Shown here: in pieces, positions 3,452-5,242 of the stretch
Layout of the letters: each line of letters opens with the position of its first letter
How positions within the stretch are numbered: position 1 is the first letter of the stretch
NCBI GenBank assembly: GCA_016841125.1
Contig: JAENZU010000284.1
Location: 1-5,242 of the forward strand
Reading direction: 5' to 3'
Length of the DNA stretch: 5,242 nt
From: Melioribacter sp.
Lineage (GTDB): Bacteria > Bacteroidota > Ignavibacteria > Ignavibacteriales > Melioribacteraceae
The notes under the pieces: model-generated
Database searches by the model: none
Told to the model about the DNA's origin: nothing
What the model saw: the letters and a program-made list of their open reading frames with translations, nothing else
Position numbers and translations under genes: made by a program

Positions 3452-5242
3452 TTATTTTAATAAAATAAATTTCTTCGTATTCGTAAATTTCCCCGCAGTC
3501 AATTTATAAAAATAAACACCGCTCGGTTGATTCGATCCGTCAAACTCAACCTCGTATGTGCCGGCTGTCATTGGCTTGTTGATAAGTATTGCAACTTCTC
3601 TACCGAGGAGATCGTAAACTTTCAAACTTACGACCTCACCCCTGCCCCTCTCCTTACTAAGGAGAGGGGTTTGGGGAGAGGTTGGGATTGTGAATTTTAT
3701 TTTTGTTGTCGGGTTGAAGGGGTTTGGGTAGTTTTGGGATAAACGGAATTCATAGTTCAGACTTTTTACATCTTCGGTATGAGTAGAGAGTTGCAGAGTG
3801 GTTCTATAAACCCCATCACCCGTTGCAGCGATAAGTCTTCCGTCGGTATATTGATCTAATGAGTACACCACCGGATTGTTCATACCCTGCATGCTAAACT
3901 GTTCCCAAGTTTGAGCAGAATCATACGAAACATAAATTCCGCTTGTTGTCCCCACATAAATTTCCGATGAGTTACCTGGTATGAAACATTGAGGTTTAAA
4001 ATTCTTAGTAGTAAAACTCCAGGAATCACCGTAATTTGACGAGCGATAAATTTTATTCGCATCTTCATCTGCAGCCACAAAATAAGAATCGTTGAATCGT
4101 TCTAAAATTGTAACCCGATGGTCAAGTTTTTCATACCATTGCAAAGCATTATAAGTTTTGAAAAAGCCTGAAAAAAAAGTTCCATAGCTGCGGTTTGTAC
4201 CGACAAGCATAAATTCACCAGGATCAGAGTAAATTGCCTCTACCTCAGGAGCGCCGGAAAAATGGAATATGGTAACCCAAGTTAAACCTTTATCGTATGA
4301 AGCGTACAGATCCCCAGTACGGGCACCGGCAAGCAGGCGATCCGTTCCTTGCTCAATTTGAAATTCTCTAATATAGTCATACTGGTCAGGATAGGTTATC
4401 CAAAGCGGCGATCTTTTTTGCCAAGTATTTCCAGTGTCTGATGAAAAATAAATATGATCTTGACGAAAGTAGATATTGTCTGCACTGTCAAAATTTATTT
4501 GGTTCGAAACTATATCATTACCCATAAATCCAAGATATATTTCATCTCCATTGTTAGTGATCCTAAAAATACCGCGGTGTCGAGTACCGATAAATACTCC
4601 AAACTCAGGATGAATTTTTATCGAATGAGTTCTCACTAAACTGTTGGCTTCCAGCAGTTTAAAGTCCCATGATACTCCACCGTCGCTCGAGTGGTAAATT
4701 CCGTTTATTCCTACCGACACAAAAATGTTTTCATCCGGTGTGATACCATAAGTTTCTATATTACTAAATTTTTTTATTGTCGCCCAATTTTCTCCGCCAT
4801 CAGTTGAAGCATATAGTCCGGATTTTGCTCCACAATATATTCTATTACCTATTTTATTAAACCAAATAATTGTTCCTGGATCAAAATCTTCTGCAACTCT
4901 TACCCAATTAATTCCTGCATCTGTAGTAACAAAAAGTTGATTGAACGATGCAACCAAAAGTCCGGAACCATTTAGCTCTAACTGCGCGGTGACATATCTA
5001 TAAGGTTTTGAAGATCGCTCATTCCATGTATCACCAAAATCCTCTGAAACAAATACTCGATCGTCATTAAGTTGACAGAACAACTGATCAAATTTATTAA
5101 CGTAAATCCAACGTACCCAAAGTACAGGTAATCCGTCATTAATCTGCTTAACTGAGTTCTCAGCAATATTATATCTATATAGTCCATTATGCCCGTCGGC
5201 TAAAAAAATGTATGTTGAATCTTTGAGAAAGCACGGTTGTGG
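3452..5242 (-). CDS. Secreted Asp-box (BNR/sortilin/YCF48-like) propeller protein with T9SS sorting domain, 5' end missing
   Basis: The frame is open from the right edge to a TAA at 3452 (596 codons visible), so the true start and signal peptide lie outside. A TTG at 5083 is in frame, but coding text continues upstream of it (for example ADGHNGLYRYN), so it is not the start. Eight clear Asp-boxes of the S-x-D-x-G-x-x-W type begin near visible residues 66 (SEDFGDTW), 106, 146, 185, 267, 315, 401 and 439. Two weaker ones lie near 227 and 362. The spacing is about 40-50 residues. Such repeats form beta-propellers in sortilin, sialidases and photosystem II assembly factors; here no sialidase active-site pattern is evident, so binding or scaffolding is likelier than catalysis. 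Residues about 492-596 are a T9SS type A tail with NYPNPFNP at 504-511. The tail carries an insert TSPQTPLLSKERGRGEV at 521-537 encoded by a palindromic repeat. The substrate is unknown. Confidence 0.93.
   Translation of the reverse strand, partial: PQPCFLKDSTYIFLADGHNGLYRYNIAENSVKQINDGLPVLWVRWIYVNKFDQLFCQLNDDRVFVSEDFGDTWNERSSKPYRYVTAQLELNGSGLLVASFNQLFVTTDAGINWVRVAEDFDPGTIIWFNKIGNRIYCGAKSGLYASTDGGENWATIKKFSNIETYGITPDENIFVSVGINGIYHSSDGGVSWDFKLLEANSLVRTHSIKIHPEFGVFIGTRHRGIFRITNNGDEIYLGFMGNDIVSNQINFDSADNIYFRQDHIYFSSDTGNTWQKRSPLWITYPDQYDYIREFQIEQGTDRLLAGARTGDLYASYDKGLTWVTIFHFSGAPEVEAIYSDPGEFMLVGTNRSYGTFFSGFFKTYNALQWYEKLDHRVTILERFNDSYFVAADEDANKIYRSSNYGDSWSFTTKNFKPQCFIPGNSSEIYVGTTSGIYVSYDSAQTWEQFSMQGMNNPVVYSLDQYTDGRLIAATGDGVYRTTLQLSTHTEDVKSLNYEFRLSQNYPNPFNPTTKIKFTIPTSPQTPLLSKERGRGEVVSLKVYDLLGREVAILINKPMTAGTYEVEFDGSNQPSGVYFYKLTAGKFTNTKKFILLK
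3470..3736. repeat. Paralogous 3' segment, copy 2 (partner 1182-1430)
   Basis: This is the sorting-domain DNA of the Asp-box gene, matching copy 1 as a direct repeat except for the 50-base palindromic insert at 3633-3682 in place of copy 1's 28-base palindrome. The propeller parts upstream of the two tails are not alike, so only the export module is shared. Confidence 0.85.
3633..3682 (-). repeat. In-frame 50-base palindromic element inside the sorting domain (CCCCTCTCCTTA type)
   Basis: The inner arms CCCCTCTCCTTA (3645-3656) and TAAGGAGAGGGG (3658-3669) are a perfect 12-base inverted repeat. The outer arms ACCTCACCCC (3633-3642) and GGGGAGAGGT (3673-3682) match at 9 of 10. The element encodes TSPQTPLLSKERGRGEV without a stop, and by my reading four of its six frames are stop-free. 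It resembles a dispersed repeat often seen in bacterial genomes as translated 'PLLxKERGxG' text. It is much richer in GC than the surrounding gene and occupies the loop where the neighbouring gene's tail has a different palindrome. Confidence 0.85.

Larger units (their letters stand above)
3452..3769 (-). other. T9SS type A sorting domain of the Asp-box protein
   Basis: The C-terminal 105 residues carry NYPNPFNPTTKIKF, LKVYDLLGREVAILIN, AGTYEVEFDG, SGVYFYKLTAG and TKKFILLK. The domain closely matches the tail of the downstream gene, apart from the loop after KIKFTIP, which is enlarged here to about 19 residues before SLKVYD. It predicts export through the type IX system. Confidence 0.93.

Noticed and set aside
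3527..3742. Plus-strand open frame containing LTPAPLLTKERGLG
   Set aside because: It is the opposite-strand reading of the palindromic element and sorting domain. The palindrome gives similar peptides from both strands, so it is a shadow.
3452..5083. Asp-box gene starting at the TTG at 5083
   Set aside because: The same frame continues with propeller-like protein text to the window edge and there is no signal peptide at this TTG, so the gene is simply cut by the window.

Overview
The window is AT-rich. Everything I can support as coding lies on the minus strand: three genes for predicted exported proteins. No RNA gene, CRISPR array, transposase or enzyme gene is visible. Two genes end in type IX secretion (T9SS) type A sorting domains of the form NYPNPFNPTTKIKF...LKVxDLLGREVA...SGVYFYKL...KK. 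With the 'AQ' signal-peptide ends, this points to the Bacteroidota/Chlorobi side of the tree, most likely an Ignavibacteria-like lineage. That placement is from motif recognition, not from a search.

Layout in transcription order (right to left): (1) 5242-3452, the 3' part of a gene for an Asp-box (BNR/sortilin/YCF48-like) propeller protein with a T9SS tail; its 5' end lies beyond the right edge. (2) 3341-1164, a complete gene for a 725-residue protein with a signal peptide, 14 'two-component regulator propeller' blades (two times seven) and a T9SS tail. (3) 1163-742, a 422-base spacer holding small palindromic repeats, including two interlocked inverted repeats. (4) 741-1, the 5' part of a gene for a secreted protein of unknown function (FFPLQIGN family); it runs off the left edge. 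The first two genes are 110 bases apart and could be cotranscribed.

The genes look like a group of cell-surface or extracellular proteins sharing one export route. No catalytic role is evident.

The most interesting signal is inside the sorting domains. Both carry an in-frame palindromic DNA element at exactly the same point, the loop between the KIKFxIP strand and the LKVxD strand. The two elements are unrelated in sequence: a 50-base CCCCTCTCCTTA-type hairpin in one and a 28-base GACGGG-CATG-CCCGTC hairpin in the other. This resembles the protein-coding palindromic elements known from Rickettsia and suggests that this loop tolerates repeat insertion.
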